Below are positions 13,113 through 23,473 of a stretch of DNA of 64,000 nucleotides, one piece after another (the first letter of the stretch is position 1; every line of letters begins with the position of its first letter). Source of the DNA: Sequoia sempervirens (taxonomy: Eukaryota > Streptophyta > Pinopsida > Cupressales > Cupressaceae); NCBI GenBank assembly GCA_007258455.2, contig VDFB02321284.1, positions 21,372 to 85,371 on the forward strand, given 5' to 3'. The notes beneath the pieces are model-generated. The model did no database searches, was not told where the DNA came from, and saw nothing but the letters and a program-made list of their open reading frames with translations. The position numbers and the translations under genes are program-made.

Positions 13113-14570
13113 CTAGATGTAAATTGCAGAGTATATCTCACGGACATTCCAGGTCCTGACGGTTTGCAAACGTGAATTAAACTTTGACAGCACGAAAGCT
13201 CTAAGAACATGTTCTTTCTGTTTTCCAATTATCGCTATGCTGTTGTCCATTGCCTTTTGAAGAAGCACATCCCTCTGTTTTCCTTGTGCTCCCTCAAGAA
13301 GCATCTGAAACATCTCCATGGAGGCACCAGAACCTGGATCAGCAAGCTGCATTGCCTCTGTCACATCCACGGTTGTGGGAAGCGACCGTGACAGCACACG
13401 AAAATCAGTATACACTAAAGCAGCAGCAAAAATGAATTTGTAGAGACAATAGAATGATGCGCGTATGAGTTGCTTCTCTTCATCCTGGGCATCAATATTC
13501 TCCAACTGTAAAGCATATCCCGCTATGGTCTGCATGTCTATGGGGTAAGTATTTTTTGGGTTTATCAGAGTTCTGCAGTAATTGTTGATTATATGACTCA
13601 GTTTTGCGAATGATGGACCAAGAGACCATTCCAACACACATCGCTTACAATCACAACGAAACCCCAATGTTGTTAAACTGCGCTCATGTTCCACTAGTGG
13701 ATAAAGGCTTCTGGTGTAAGGTACAGTTATTTCCTCTTCCGCAGCAATTCCTCTCACAGCCATAACGAACATTGCTTTTCCAACCACCATACATTTAGCA
13801 TTTGGAAAACATGAATGATTGATGAAAGATGGAAGCCCCCAAAACCCGCATTGCTCGATTATGCTCTTCTTATTCCAAAAACCAATGTCGCAGTTGACAT
13901 CATGTTCATCCTCCTGCACTGGGTTTTCTTCATTCTTGCTAATATGTGTGAGTAGACCATTCACCTGCATAGGTTTCCTGAGTTTAAACATGTTGATCTG
14001 GAAATTCACTGGGTTTACCCCAAATTTGTTCCAATTACCGTTATTTACCCTGAACAACTCCATGTCTGGAACCTCTGTCTCTTCTAGCCAAGATGAATCA
14101 GTAAGATGCTGCAATTGCCGCAGAATCCTGGGACATGACATTGCGCACGAGGCTGCTCGCTCAACTGTCTCTTGATTAAGAGCTTCAAGCTCGCTGGCAG
14201 GGCTCTCTTCGAAAGTAACGGCCATCGCCCTGTGATAGATGCCACTCATTGCAATTGCATTCTCCACAAGCAGAGTATCTCTGATCTCAACATCCTTTGT
14301 AGCAAACAATCCTCGACCATGCACAGGTGACTTCTTAATAAAGACTGGACCAATATAATTACTCGCCTCTGGAATATCTTGCTGTCTGAAACCATTTAGA
14401 AAATAGGCAGGGAGATCAAACTTACCTTGTTGGTTCTCTTCGTTCAGCTTCTTTGATCTTTCTAGTGAGACTTTATTTCCTTGGCATCTGGGGATTGCTC
14501 TAGTGCCAGTCGAAAGCACGAACAAGCTAAGTTGTACTCTCTGAGCCCGTGCAAAGCCCTGCCCTTGCAA
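13113..14570 (-). CDS. TPR-SET protein, SET-domain part (frameshifted from its N terminus)
   Basis: This is the C-terminal 485-codon frame of a plant TPR plus SET-domain protein; its genuine coding begins near 14,462 (LERSKKLNEEN). SET domains transfer methyl groups from S-adenosylmethionine to lysine on histones or other proteins. The hallmarks are in order: GRGLF (about residues 84-88), INHSCFPNAKC with the NHSC pseudoknot motif (about 249-259), EEITVPYT with the catalytic-type Tyr, and a post-SET zinc-binding CDCKRC (about 305). A helical C-terminal tail follows. The architecture resembles SMYD/ATXR-like plant TPR-SET proteins, but I cannot name the orthologue. The first about 36 residues of this open frame are an out-of-frame reading of the TPR exon, so its first Met is not the true start. 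No intron is evident across the whole SET part. Confidence 0.8.
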   Translation of the reverse strand: MQGQGFARAQRVQLSLFVLSTGTRAIPRCQGNKVSLERSKKLNEENQQGKFDLPAYFLNGFRQQDIPEASNYIGPVFIKKSPVHGRGLFATKDVEIRDTLLVENAIAMSGIYHRAMAVTFEESPASELEALNQETVERAASCAMSCPRILRQLQHLTDSSWLEETEVPDMELFRVNNGNWNKFGVNPVNFQINMFKLRKPMQVNGLLTHISKNEENPVQEDEHDVNCDIGFWNKKSIIEQCGFWGLPSFINHSCFPNAKCMVVGKAMFVMAVRGIAAEEEITVPYTRSLYPLVEHERSLTTLGFRCDCKRCVLEWSLGPSFAKLSHIINNYCRTLINPKNTYPIDMQTIAGYALQLENIDAQDEEKQLIRASFYCLYKFIFAAALVYTDFRVLSRSLPTTVDVTEAMQLADPGSGASMEMFQMLLEGAQGKQRDVLLQKAMDNSIAIIGKQKEHVLRAFVLSKFNSRLQTVRTWNVREIYSAIYI

Positions 14571-15013
14571 AAGAGGGACTTAAGATGTGTGGGATGAAGT
14601 TGCAGGGCTTTCTCGCAGTCTTCTACTGCTTTCCCGTACTCCTCCAGCTTTAACAATCCCTCTGCCCTGTTAGAATAACAACTCACAAATACATCCATGG
14701 CTTCGTTGTTGTAACTTTCTAGTTTATTCTTAAGAGCGAAGTCTATGCATTCAGAATAACATGTGATTGCTCCTTTCCAGTCGCCGTGTTGGAACCGTTG
14801 ATTGCCTTTGGCTCGCAAATCAAGCAAATCTGCAATTGAAGGACACTTCACTTCTCCATGCGGCTCTTCAGAAAGCTGAAGTCCGCTCAAACTTTTATGT
14901 GTTTCTCCTGCACCGCTCTCCATGCTTGCCAAGTTTTGCTCACTAGAGAAGGCAGAAAAAGATCTTACAGACGGGGAACAACAAATTGAAAACGCAAGAA
15001 ATGCATGAGGCAA
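14462..15013 (-). CDS. TPR-SET protein, N-terminal TPR part
   Basis: This frame of 183 codons begins at 15,013; a later Met at 14,923 (MESGAGET) is an alternative start. The first about 30 residues are hydrophobic and Ser-rich and could be an organellar targeting sequence (inference). From about residue 65 there are TPR-type helical repeats: RAKGNQRFQHGDWKGAITCY, then SNRAEGLLKLEEYGKAVEDC and GRALHGLREYNLACSCFRLA. These usually form a protein-binding superhelix. The frame ends at a TAG at 14,462-14,464 right after KEIKSH. Adding one base between 14,464 and 14,465 would join it in phase to the SET part as SHLERSKK. The simplest reading is one gene (13,113-15,013) with a 1-bp deletion, either a real mutation or an assembly error. 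Confidence 0.8.
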   Translation of the reverse strand: MPHAFLAFSICCSPSVRSFSAFSSEQNLASMESGAGETHKSLSGLQLSEEPHGEVKCPSIADLLDLRAKGNQRFQHGDWKGAITCYSECIDFALKNKLESYNNEAMDVFVSCYSNRAEGLLKLEEYGKAVEDCEKALQLHPTHLKSLFCKGRALHGLREYNLACSCFRLALEQSPDAKEIKSH

Positions 15014-15029
15014 ACTAGAACTTAAACCT

Positions 15030-15099
15030 AAGCTTAGGGGTTAAGCAAAGAACATTCAACGAATAAGCTTAGGGATTAAGCAAAGAACATTCAACGAAT
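15030..15099. repeat. 35-bp direct tandem repeat just upstream of the TPR-SET start
   Basis: Two adjacent 35-bp copies (15,030-15,064 and 15,065-15,099) differ at one position only (aagcttagggg versus aagcttaggga), followed by ttaagcaaagaacattcaac. They lie 17-86 bp upstream of the first Met of the minus-strand gene, in its 5' leader or promoter. Near identity implies a recent duplication. Confidence 0.9.
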
Positions 15100-16680
15100 G
15101 CTAAACACTAGCACTTGCACCAGAAGGGGTGCAAGGGTTATGACGATAGAAAAATATAAGAATATCATGTTTCCCTCTCCTTAGCCACTGCCATCTGGGA
15201 CTCCCGATGATGAATCTTGACTTGTAGGAGACCAGAACAAAAGACATTAGAAACAATATTCTAACCATTGTGGCTTTAATAAAAAGAAAAGAATATATAA
15301 TTAGGGAGAAAAAGGGTGGAAATACCCAACCCAACCATATTACTGCTTTCGCCTAGCAATGGTGTTATTAAGACTTCCCATACATTGAATGAAATGGGAT
15401 GATTAAAAAAACTTAAGTTTTTAAGAATTACACACACAAATAAACAACAAAAATTTCACTGTAAAGGTGGGAAAACTATTTTTAGAATGAAAAAAATGAA
15501 ATTTTCAGGATAAATTCATCAAGGTGGGAAAAACACAAGTTTTAAGACACAAAACTATAGGAAAACACTAATAGATAGAGGAGAAATACTAAAGACATCT
15601 GAAGCCAAGTATTGAGAGTTTTGACAAGCAAATTTTTGACTGGGAAACACAAACCAGTTGTCACATTTTTATTTGTAAATGTCATGTTATCTTTTGACAA
15701 TTTGTGTCATCATTTGACTTACCATGTTGGCCCTTATGTTTTTCGGCACATACAAGGTCAACCCCTTTTATCAATGTATAATAAGTAAAAGCAGGCCAAG
15801 CAATTATGCAGTAATTAGACAAGAGCTCTAAAATACTTTGATATGCAATAAGAATCTCAAATGATTCAATAATATTATCTCCTAATAATTAATGATCTAG
15901 GACTATGCTTAAATATGACATCTTAAGTACTCACTTTGAAATGTTTTGACACAAAAATCAACAAACAATGGTCAATATACAAAAGTGTCAGCCTTGGAGC
16001 ATTAGAGAATTTGAAATTTGAAATTTGAAATGATGGGATTGGAGCACAATGCAATCTAGTCCAAGGTCTAATAGATTCACACTTGTGATCTACCCCAGGA
16101 GGGTGACTATTGTGAAGATAATGATGCATAAAGTCATGGGTTCAAAGATAGGTCAACATATGTGCAAAGCAAGCCAAATAAAATATTACGACATTGTATT
16201 ACAACAATATAAAAAATAAGATTCAAAATGGAAGAGTAAAAGAACAAGACATAATTTATTGCTTAACACGTATTATGTCAATGCCTATGATTTCTACCAC
16301 AAATTTATATAATAATTAGAAATTTAAATTAAATTTTATATATATGTATGTATTTTACATTTTAAGATTTTTATTACATGTGAGAAATTTGTATATTAAA
16401 ATTATCATGATATTTTTTATAAATTAAACTTTATACTCTGTCACCATATACATTGACTGGTCATCACAAAATTACAGAGAGTACTTAGTTTCTGTCACAC
16501 CATAACGAGCCTCAAAATGGAGCGAGGAGAATGGTTTTGTCGCCACTGGAAGCTCACAATTTTGTCCAATATGCATTTGATTAAGTTTTGAATCTCATAA
16601 ACTGAAGAGCTCACCACCAAAATATTGTTTTCAAAATTACTTCCTATTGTGACCTTTTCACACATCACCCCATTCAAAAT
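15100..16680. other. Intergenic sequence upstream of the TPR-SET gene
   Basis: No convincing gene. It holds a three-copy tttgaaat micro-repeat around 16,009-16,032. The sequence becomes very AT-rich at 16,200-16,440. The presumed promoter of the TPR-SET gene lies in the part nearest 15,100, but no TATA box could be assigned with confidence. Confidence 0.4.
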
Positions 16681-16919
16681 GGGGACCCCCTAATTTTTGT
16701 CCCATTCGGGTCTTTTGGCTTTGGTTTTTGGGTGGTTTTGCAGTTGTCTCTCTTTGTTCCTTCTATCTTTTCGGGGATGTACCCATCTTTTGGCCCAATT
16801 TGAAGCTTTGGCTAAGTTTGGAGTGCATTTTGACAAATTAGGGTTTTATTATTTAGGCTTGGTTTTGGGTTAAATTGAGTGAGCAAATTGAAATTTCAGC
16901 TTAACACTGCAATCAAGAG

Positions 16920-17620
16920 GCTTCGGGCAGGTTCCCATTAAAATTTCACTGAATTCTGACAACTTACTATTTTTAGTAATACTCAATTTGGGACCTTTTT
17001 CTCAGGGCTTTCGAAAATATGACTGTTACATCATGTTTAGAGCCCTTTGAGCTACTTGTCTGCAAAATTTGAGCGAAATCGGGCAACTTTCTATTTTTAG
17101 TAAGTCCCATATTTGAGGCTTTTCTGCTAGGGTTCTTGAAAAACTAACGGTTGCATTAGATTCAGGACCCTTTAGAGTGCTTACCTGCAAAATTTGAGCC
17201 AATTCTAAGAACTTACTATTTTTAGCAGGTGCCCCAGTTTGAGACCTTTTCTTAGGGTTTTGGAAATTTTGATCACGTCGCTGAGTTTAAACCCTCTCGA
17301 AGGACTTGCATGCAAAATTTGAATGAATTCTGAGAACTTTCTATTTTTAGCAGGTCCATCTTTGGCAAGTATGATGTCACGCGAGTAGAGACAGATCTTT
17401 AGTCTCCAAAATAGAGCAGTACACAACGAAAACAACATCAAACAGAGGTCTACAGAAGCGCATGCAATGAAATTAGGGTTTCCTACTTCTATGTCTAAAA
17501 TCAAGGGCAAAACTCAAGAAAAACTGAAAACCGATGTATCCCACTGCGATCAGCATTCTTCGAGGAATCTATTGGTGAAATTTGAGTGCATTCTGCATAC
17601 TTACTATTTTTAGTAAGTCA
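16920..17620. repeat. About 124-bp repeat units with an embedded palindrome
   Basis: Five copies of a core reading gcaaaatttgagcgaattct, then acttactatttttagtaagt, occur at 16,938-16,976, 17,061-17,100, 17,184-17,226, 17,307-17,350 and 17,575-17,618. The first four are spaced by about 124 bp and share further sequence (gagac/gaggcttttct.agggtt). In the last copy, 17,599-17,618 is a perfect hairpin, acttacta-tttt-tagtaagt. Other copies match it with zero to three arm mismatches per side. Confidence 0.8.
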
Positions 17621-17849
17621 CTTCTAGAATAGGGCCTAAAATAGCAAGTGCATGCAAAAGGCTGGTGTGAGCAAGTCAGTCATGTCATGAGGGTCAAGGT
17701 GAGCGAAAATCAAGTCTTGAGGAGTTGAAAATTCATGGAAATCGCAAAGACTTCAAAAGTTGCTAAAAATGGAAAGCGAGGACAAGCCAATCAGAATTGG
17801 CTAAGTATTCAAAATTCATCCTTGAGGTTTCTTTAACACTCCAGATGCA

Positions 17850-19445
17850 AATGCGCCTAAGGCATTCAAGTATCAACTTCAAAAACACCTAAGGCATAGA
17901 AGATGAAAGCACAAGGGGTCATATGCGCCCAGAGAAGAAGATGGGTTGAATTTTGTCTAAGGCATGAACTCCACAGATAAGGTGCTAAATGCGCCATAGA
18001 AGAGACAAGGAAGCTTGAAAATTTTCTAAGTCAAGAAAATGAAATCACACTCCTCCTAAATGCACCCTCAAAGCATGCCACATGATGAGAATGCGTACAA
18101 ATCCAAGAGCCTCATGGGTGAAATGTGCCCTCAAGATGGAATAATTTGTCTAAGGAAGAAAAATGAAAGAGGACCCCTCATATGCGCCCTAGTCTTAAGC
18201 CTCCAAATGTGCCCAAGGCAAACAAGGTAGATGAAAATTTTCTAAGGCATTGAAATATGAGCTCAACCCCCAACACAATGAAGACAAGGCTCCAAATGCG
18301 CCCAAGGAGGAGGTGGTGTGAGAAGTTCTAAGGCACAAAAAAGTAAGATGACCCCCCCTCAAATGCGCCCAAGAGGAGAAGGGTCTATATGCACCATACA
18401 TCAAGAAGAGATGGCCTAAATGCGCCCAAGGAAGAATGAGTGTGTAGCATAAAATTTGTCTAAGGCAAAAACGAGACAACACCCTTCAAAATGTGCTCTA
18501 GAAGGAGAAGATGAAATGCACTAAGGTAAAATGCGCTCCGAAGGTAGTATCAAATGCGCTCCAAACACCAAGATGAGGGGAAAATCTCTAAGGCACGAAA
18601 ACATAACACACTCCTCCACATGCACCCTAAGACAAGAAAGGGTCCAAATGCGCCCAAGGAGTATGAGATGAAGAAAAATGGCTAAGTCGTGAAAACATAA
18701 GCACCCCCCTCTCATTTGCGCCTAAGGCATACCTCCAGATGCGCCTAGAGTTTCATGGTTGAAGCATGAGCTAAACCCCTAAAATGTGCCCAAGCTCAAA
18801 ATGGGTAAAATGCGCTCCAAGAGGAGTAGGTTGGGTAAGAAATTTTCTAAGGCACATAACACATCCCTCCAAATGCGCCCTAATACAAGAGGTGGTCAAG
18901 TGCGCTCCATAGGAAAGTTAAAAAAAAATTCTAAGGAATGAAAATGAAGCAACAAGGTGGTAAATGCACCCAAGATGAGGACTCTTAAAATGCGCCCAAG
19001 GAAGAATAAGGAGGAAGTGTGTTGGATAGAAAATTTGTCTAAGGCATCAACATGAGAATGTACCAAGAAAATGCGCCCAACATAGAGAGTGATATGCGCC
19101 CAACATAAGAAGAAAGAAATGCACCCTACAAGGAAGTTGAAATGTGCCCCAATACAAGATAGGCAATATGCACCTTCAAGATGGAGAAAAAGTCTCTAAG
19201 GCAAAGAAAATGTGAACAGGACCCCCTCACATGCGCCCTTGAAGAAGTTGATGAAAATTTCGTAAGGCATGAAACAAGAAACGTAAGAAAAGAGGTCATA
19301 TGCGCCCAAGGTGGAATGAGTGGAGATGAAAATATTCTAAGGTAAAATGCGCCCAGCGCAAGATGAGAAATGTGTTCAAGGCACAAAGAAGGTGAAATGT
19401 GTTTAATGAGACAAGTCAAGTGCACACATGGTGAAATGTGCCCAA
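17850..19445. repeat. Dense array of an ATGCGCCC-type motif in the element A leader
   Basis: Roughly 40 occurrences of aaatgcgcccaagg or close variants (atgtgccc, atgcaccc, atgcgctcc) are spread over about 1.6 kb at irregular 25-60 bp spacing. They often alternate with tctaaggcaagaaaatga. The variants differ mainly by C-to-T or G-to-A changes at the CG, as expected for methylated CpG. The motif has no fixed period, so this is a clustered motif family, not a satellite. Open frames on the minus strand here (repeats of WAHL, from the reverse complement) are by-products of the array. Confidence 0.8.
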
Positions 19446-19965
19446 GGTTAGAAGAGCTAAAAAATTTTAAACGTTGGAAATTTTAGACAAGTAAAGTAAT
19501 TTTCCCCACGTATGTTTGAGACAACAAAGTGTTACAAGGATTCAAAAGGGGGAAATTTTAAATAAATCAAATGATTCCCCCATGGACATTTAAAATAACG
19601 AAATGTTAAGTAGTAGTTAAAAAGGGGAAAATTCGAATTTTGCATAGGAAAGAATCTTCAATGAAGGAAAAATTTATGATGACTGGGACCCGTCTGGGTG
19701 ACAACTCGCCCATCTCCTCTCCAAAGTTAGAAATTGCCAAGTAGTGGAAGGAGAGATTTAATGAACTTGCTAAAATAAACTCCCTCACACAATTATTTAA
19801 GCCACAAAGTTTTTATTTTATTCGCACCAGTTGCAAGTACGAAGTTGTGGCTTTGAGAGTGAGAAGAAAAGTATTGAGGTGAAGTTGCTGAAGTGAGCAA
19901 GTCAAATCAGCAAGCTTGGGTGAATTTTTTCTAAGTGCCAAAAGTTATACTACCCAGAAAAAGTA

Positions 19966-20787
19966 TTGAGGTTTGAAGTTCGAAATTTTAATGTTGAAGG
20001 CTCTTCTTTTCCGAAGTTTACTCCATATTTTGGCCATCCCGAGGTGATTTATTTTCTAAGTCTGAATTTTAATGCTTATCTTTTATTTTGTAGGATGGCT
20101 GAAGTAGGAAGAGCCAACAAAGCTGCAGGCAAGGCTGCAAATGTTGAATCAAGCAAAGCCAATGTATCCAGGCAGGCAATGATAAAGAAGTTGAGCAATA
20201 CGTTTCTTCCTAAGTCCAAGTTTACATCAAAGCTAGGAGAGCTGAGTGATACAAATCTTGGTTCGTACAATCTTGGAGCACTCAGAGGTCGAATGTACGG
20301 GCTAGGTGGCCACCCTCCATCAGTCACAACAGATCAAATTATGAAGAGTGGACTCTATGCAGTTGTTGGTTGTCAGCCAGCCATCCGGTGTCCAGAGTTG
20401 ATCATGGAGTGCGCCAATTGCTATAGGCCAGAACAAAGGACCATTGTTTCCCCTAATGGCAAATTGTTTGCCAATCTCATGCCTGATGCCATCAGAGAGG
20501 CATTTGGAATTCCCACTTCTGATAGGATGGTGTACAGAACGAAGGAAAGAGCTGAAAGGATGTACGCCTCTTCTTTTGAGAGGTGTGTCGGGATGATAAA
20601 TTCTATTTGGATGCAGAAGCCCATGCCTCCTCGCACCAAGCTTCCCAAGCAAATTATCTCGGATGATGTGAAGCAGGAATATTGTGATTTGATAATGATG
20701 CTCAGCTGGGTGAATGGAAGCTCTCAATCATACATCTTCGAGCCATGGATGTTTTACTACATCGGGATTGTAATGGAAGGGAAATAA
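19966..20787 (+). CDS. Element A ORF of unknown function, N-terminal part
   Basis: The open frame has 273 codons. A better start may be the ATG at 20,095 (MAEVGRANKAAGK), which follows a pyrimidine-rich stretch ending in tag, like a splice acceptor. The protein begins Lys/Ala-rich and basic, then has a globular region with GLGGHPPSVTTDQIM, SPNGKLFANLMPDAIREAFG followed by IP, and LIMMLSWVNGS..SYIFEPWM. The pattern I..(A/V).GIP/GLP followed by a helical domain resembles ORFs of unknown function carried by other plant retroelements, including those at 36,837-38,721 and 59,170-60,440 here (inference from short motifs only). The frame stops at TAA 20,785 and the reading continues after it. Confidence 0.6.
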   Translation: MRFEVRNFNVEGSSFPKFTPYFGHPEVIYFLSLNFNAYLLFCRMAEVGRANKAAGKAANVESSKANVSRQAMIKKLSNTFLPKSKFTSKLGELSDTNLGSYNLGALRGRMYGLGGHPPSVTTDQIMKSGLYAVVGCQPAIRCPELIMECANCYRPEQRTIVSPNGKLFANLMPDAIREAFGIPTSDRMVYRTKERAERMYASSFERCVGMINSIWMQKPMPPRTKLPKQIISDDVKQEYCDLIMMLSWVNGSSQSYIFEPWMFYYIGIVMEGK

Positions 20788-20805
20788 TGCGTTAACTCGG
20801 CAAGA

Positions 20806-23446
20806 ATGATAAGTGACAATTTAGATGAGCAGTTCAAGAACCTGAGGAGGACTAAGACATTCTACATGAGCTCATACATGATATATATGTTGGCTCGAAT
20901 GACTAAGTACAGAGGGATAGCCTACAAGGAGCCGATTGGGTGCGGTCTTGAACAGTTTAAGATCTATGAGGCTTGCCCACAATTGCACCTAAGCAACACC
21001 TCCAGTTACAAAAGGGTGAACGATGCCTTCACGATGCACATAGCGAGGACTCTTCAGTGAAGGACTCAGCAAAGAATATCAAAAGAGGCTCAAGAACTGA
21101 TCGAAGAATATGGATATTGGTTTATCCAATTTCCAAAGTTCACCTATATCAAGCTGCAGGGGTTCACATCATATCCATACAGATTACCAAGATACCCCAT
21201 AGATAGGATGGTAATGTTAGAAGTATCTAGGCAGCTCACTACCTATGATAGAATTTAGAAAAGGAAGAAGAAAGTAGGGTTAGACTTCTCAATCACCATG
21301 GGAAATTCAAACGAGGTTTGTCCATCCTTGCAAGCAGCCAAAGAAGCTGAAGATGAGTTGCAGTTCTTCCACCTTTCATACCACACCAACAGATAGGATT
21401 TCAATCTGTATAACAATATTAGAATGGTGCAAAGTGTGGAGTATAGGCACAAGGCACATATTGAGGACTTTTGGGCTGAAATTAGGAGAAGAATGTTTAC
21501 CAGAATACCCCTAAAGATGATTAGGGAATGTGAGATTATTCCAATTCCAAATCAAATAGATGAGGACGTGAATGTTATGTAGCCGAATTATGAATCAATA
21601 AGAAACACAACAGTTCTACTACCTAATTGGTTAGAACAGGAGATTACAAACTTGGACACATTATGAATACCAGTCTTGACATTCACAAGGAACTGGGTGG
21701 AAAGGCATGTGAATAGGCTTAAAAGCAGATCAATTCCCCTCACTTACAATCTCATGGGTGACCAGAGGCCGCCAACAGCTGGGAAAAGAAACAAGTCGCC
21801 CAAGCCTTAGAACCGCGAAGAGAAGTGCAAGTTCAGCCGGTGCCCCAGAGGGTAGAAGAAGCGTCACCCATGCCATCGCAGACTTGTTCTTCGAGTGTGC
21901 AGGAGTTGTCTCTATTTGGGAGCCAGAGAAATAGATTGAACAAGGAGCAAGAGTTCCAAGAGGTAAACCAGCCGCCTCTTAGAGAGCCAGATAGTTTAAG
22001 TGTCAACGCTCCTAGGAGAGAAGATCAGCAAGAAGAAGAAGAAAAAGAGACAACAACAAATACCCACTTCTAGCAAATGATTGAGTTGGCTTTGGAAGAT
22101 GAGAATACTACAGGGCAGGAAGCTCGAGGTCCAGGAGAGAACGTTCAGCAGATGGAGGCTGATGAGCCTCAGCAAAATATTGTTAGAGAAGAAGTGCGTG
22201 AATAGGAAGCAAGAGAGGAGCAACCACTTATTGTTTGTAATCCACAGCAGGTAGTGTCAGATCGGCTCAGGGAAAGAATGAGGAAGGATACTCAGGAGGA
22301 AACTGACCCGAAGATCGAGATGGAAGAATTCCTCAGCAGAATCAGCAAGCCACCAGAAAAGAAGAGAGCCAAGAAATACTCAAAGATATCTACAAATAAG
22401 ACTGGTTCTTGCACGCTTCATGTAGCTGTTCCTAGAGTAGAGTGTGACTGAGATGAGGCTGTACCTAAAAACTTATGTGGTCACTACTGTGGAGTTAGAC
22501 CGCCCTACAAGAGCTCAGATAATTGAAGAATGTGATAGCTCCTATCAAGCTCTCAAGGATAGGTTGCTCTGGATGGAAGGAAAGTACAAGAGGTTGAAAA
22601 GAGAACATATGACGCTGGCTGGCTATGTGCAACACTTAGCATGACCATGTGGACAGGAGAATCCAGTAGTTGACCTTCCAATCGAGTTTCTAAGAGAATC
22701 AATCAGTGGCCTGGAAGATTTGAAGAAAATGGCTCAAGAAGCAGACAAGTGGGTTGGCAATATCCGCAATGGCAGAGAAGTTCATTGATGATCTCACCCA
22801 TTCTTTTCAACAGGCCTCCAGTATTCTTGCGTGCATGGATAATGTTGATCAAGTTTGGAATGAAACCCATATTTATCAAGATAAAACTGTTCCTCGCTTG
22901 GCAGCCTTGATGCATATGCCCACATAGACTCTGGTTGAAGGAGTGATCCAGGAGGGCGATAGATATGATTTCCCGAGTTGGTATTCTTCAGCATTCACCA
23001 GTCGAGGCTTCTTCGATATGGCACAAGCAAAATCTGTTAGAGTTAGGAAGGCTATGGGAAATATACAGGAAGGAGTCTTGAACACACTTGAAGCCTTGTT
23101 TGCTAAAAGGCCGACTACATAAGAGGTAACTGCGGATAGCCTAAAGAGCTGATTGGGGCCTTTCTTCTCGGATGTGAGATCATTTACCTAGGTGGATTTT
23201 GAGAACATTTCAACCTTCTCCAACATCATTCAGAGCACTCAGAATGCCTTAGTTGCTTGGGGGAAATCTTGCACTTGGCAAGGGCAAGCGGTCACAGTGC
23301 TTGAATTCCAGCTCAACCATATTCCACCCATCTCAATTCAGGAGGTTGAGGCAGTGTTGACCATATTCATCCAGTTTGCAGTCAAAGAAAGGAACAATGG
23401 GAACACGTTTCTGGATGAGAATCTTCTGAAAGATAGTGGACATTAA
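20806..23446 (+). pseudogene. Element A ORF, decayed continuation
   Basis: The reading continues from 20,806 (ISDNLDEQFKNLRRTKTFYM, YMLARMTKYRGIAYKEPIG) through 21,060. It then passes through frames interrupted by stops: LIEEYGYWFIQFPKFTYIKL near 21,090-21,150, an acidic, Gln/Glu-rich stretch at 21,820-22,230, a Lys-rich segment near 22,320-22,400, a coiled-coil-like part near 22,500-22,640, and ALVAWGKSCTWQGQAVTVLE near 23,240-23,300. It ends in an open frame at 23,192-23,446. Together with the preceding part the ancestral protein would have been roughly 1,000-1,150 residues. It shows no RT, protease or integrase signature. Confidence 0.55.
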
Positions 23447-23461
23447 ATGCTTATAGTGGTC

Positions 23462-23473
23462 AAAGGGAGAGAG
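23462..23473 (+). promoter_or_regulatory. Polypurine tract of element A
   Basis: aaagggagagag lies directly before a TG-initiated LTR start (tgggcattatgtg). Such tracts prime plus-strand cDNA synthesis in LTR retroelements. Confidence 0.6.

Noticed and set aside
18195..19425. Minus-strand ORFs rich in WAHL-type repeats
   Set aside because: They are translations of the ATGCGCCC motif array and carry no independent coding evidence.
17850..19445. CRISPR-like array
   Set aside because: The motif is short, variable and irregularly spaced, no cas genes are present, and the context is a plant retroelement leader.
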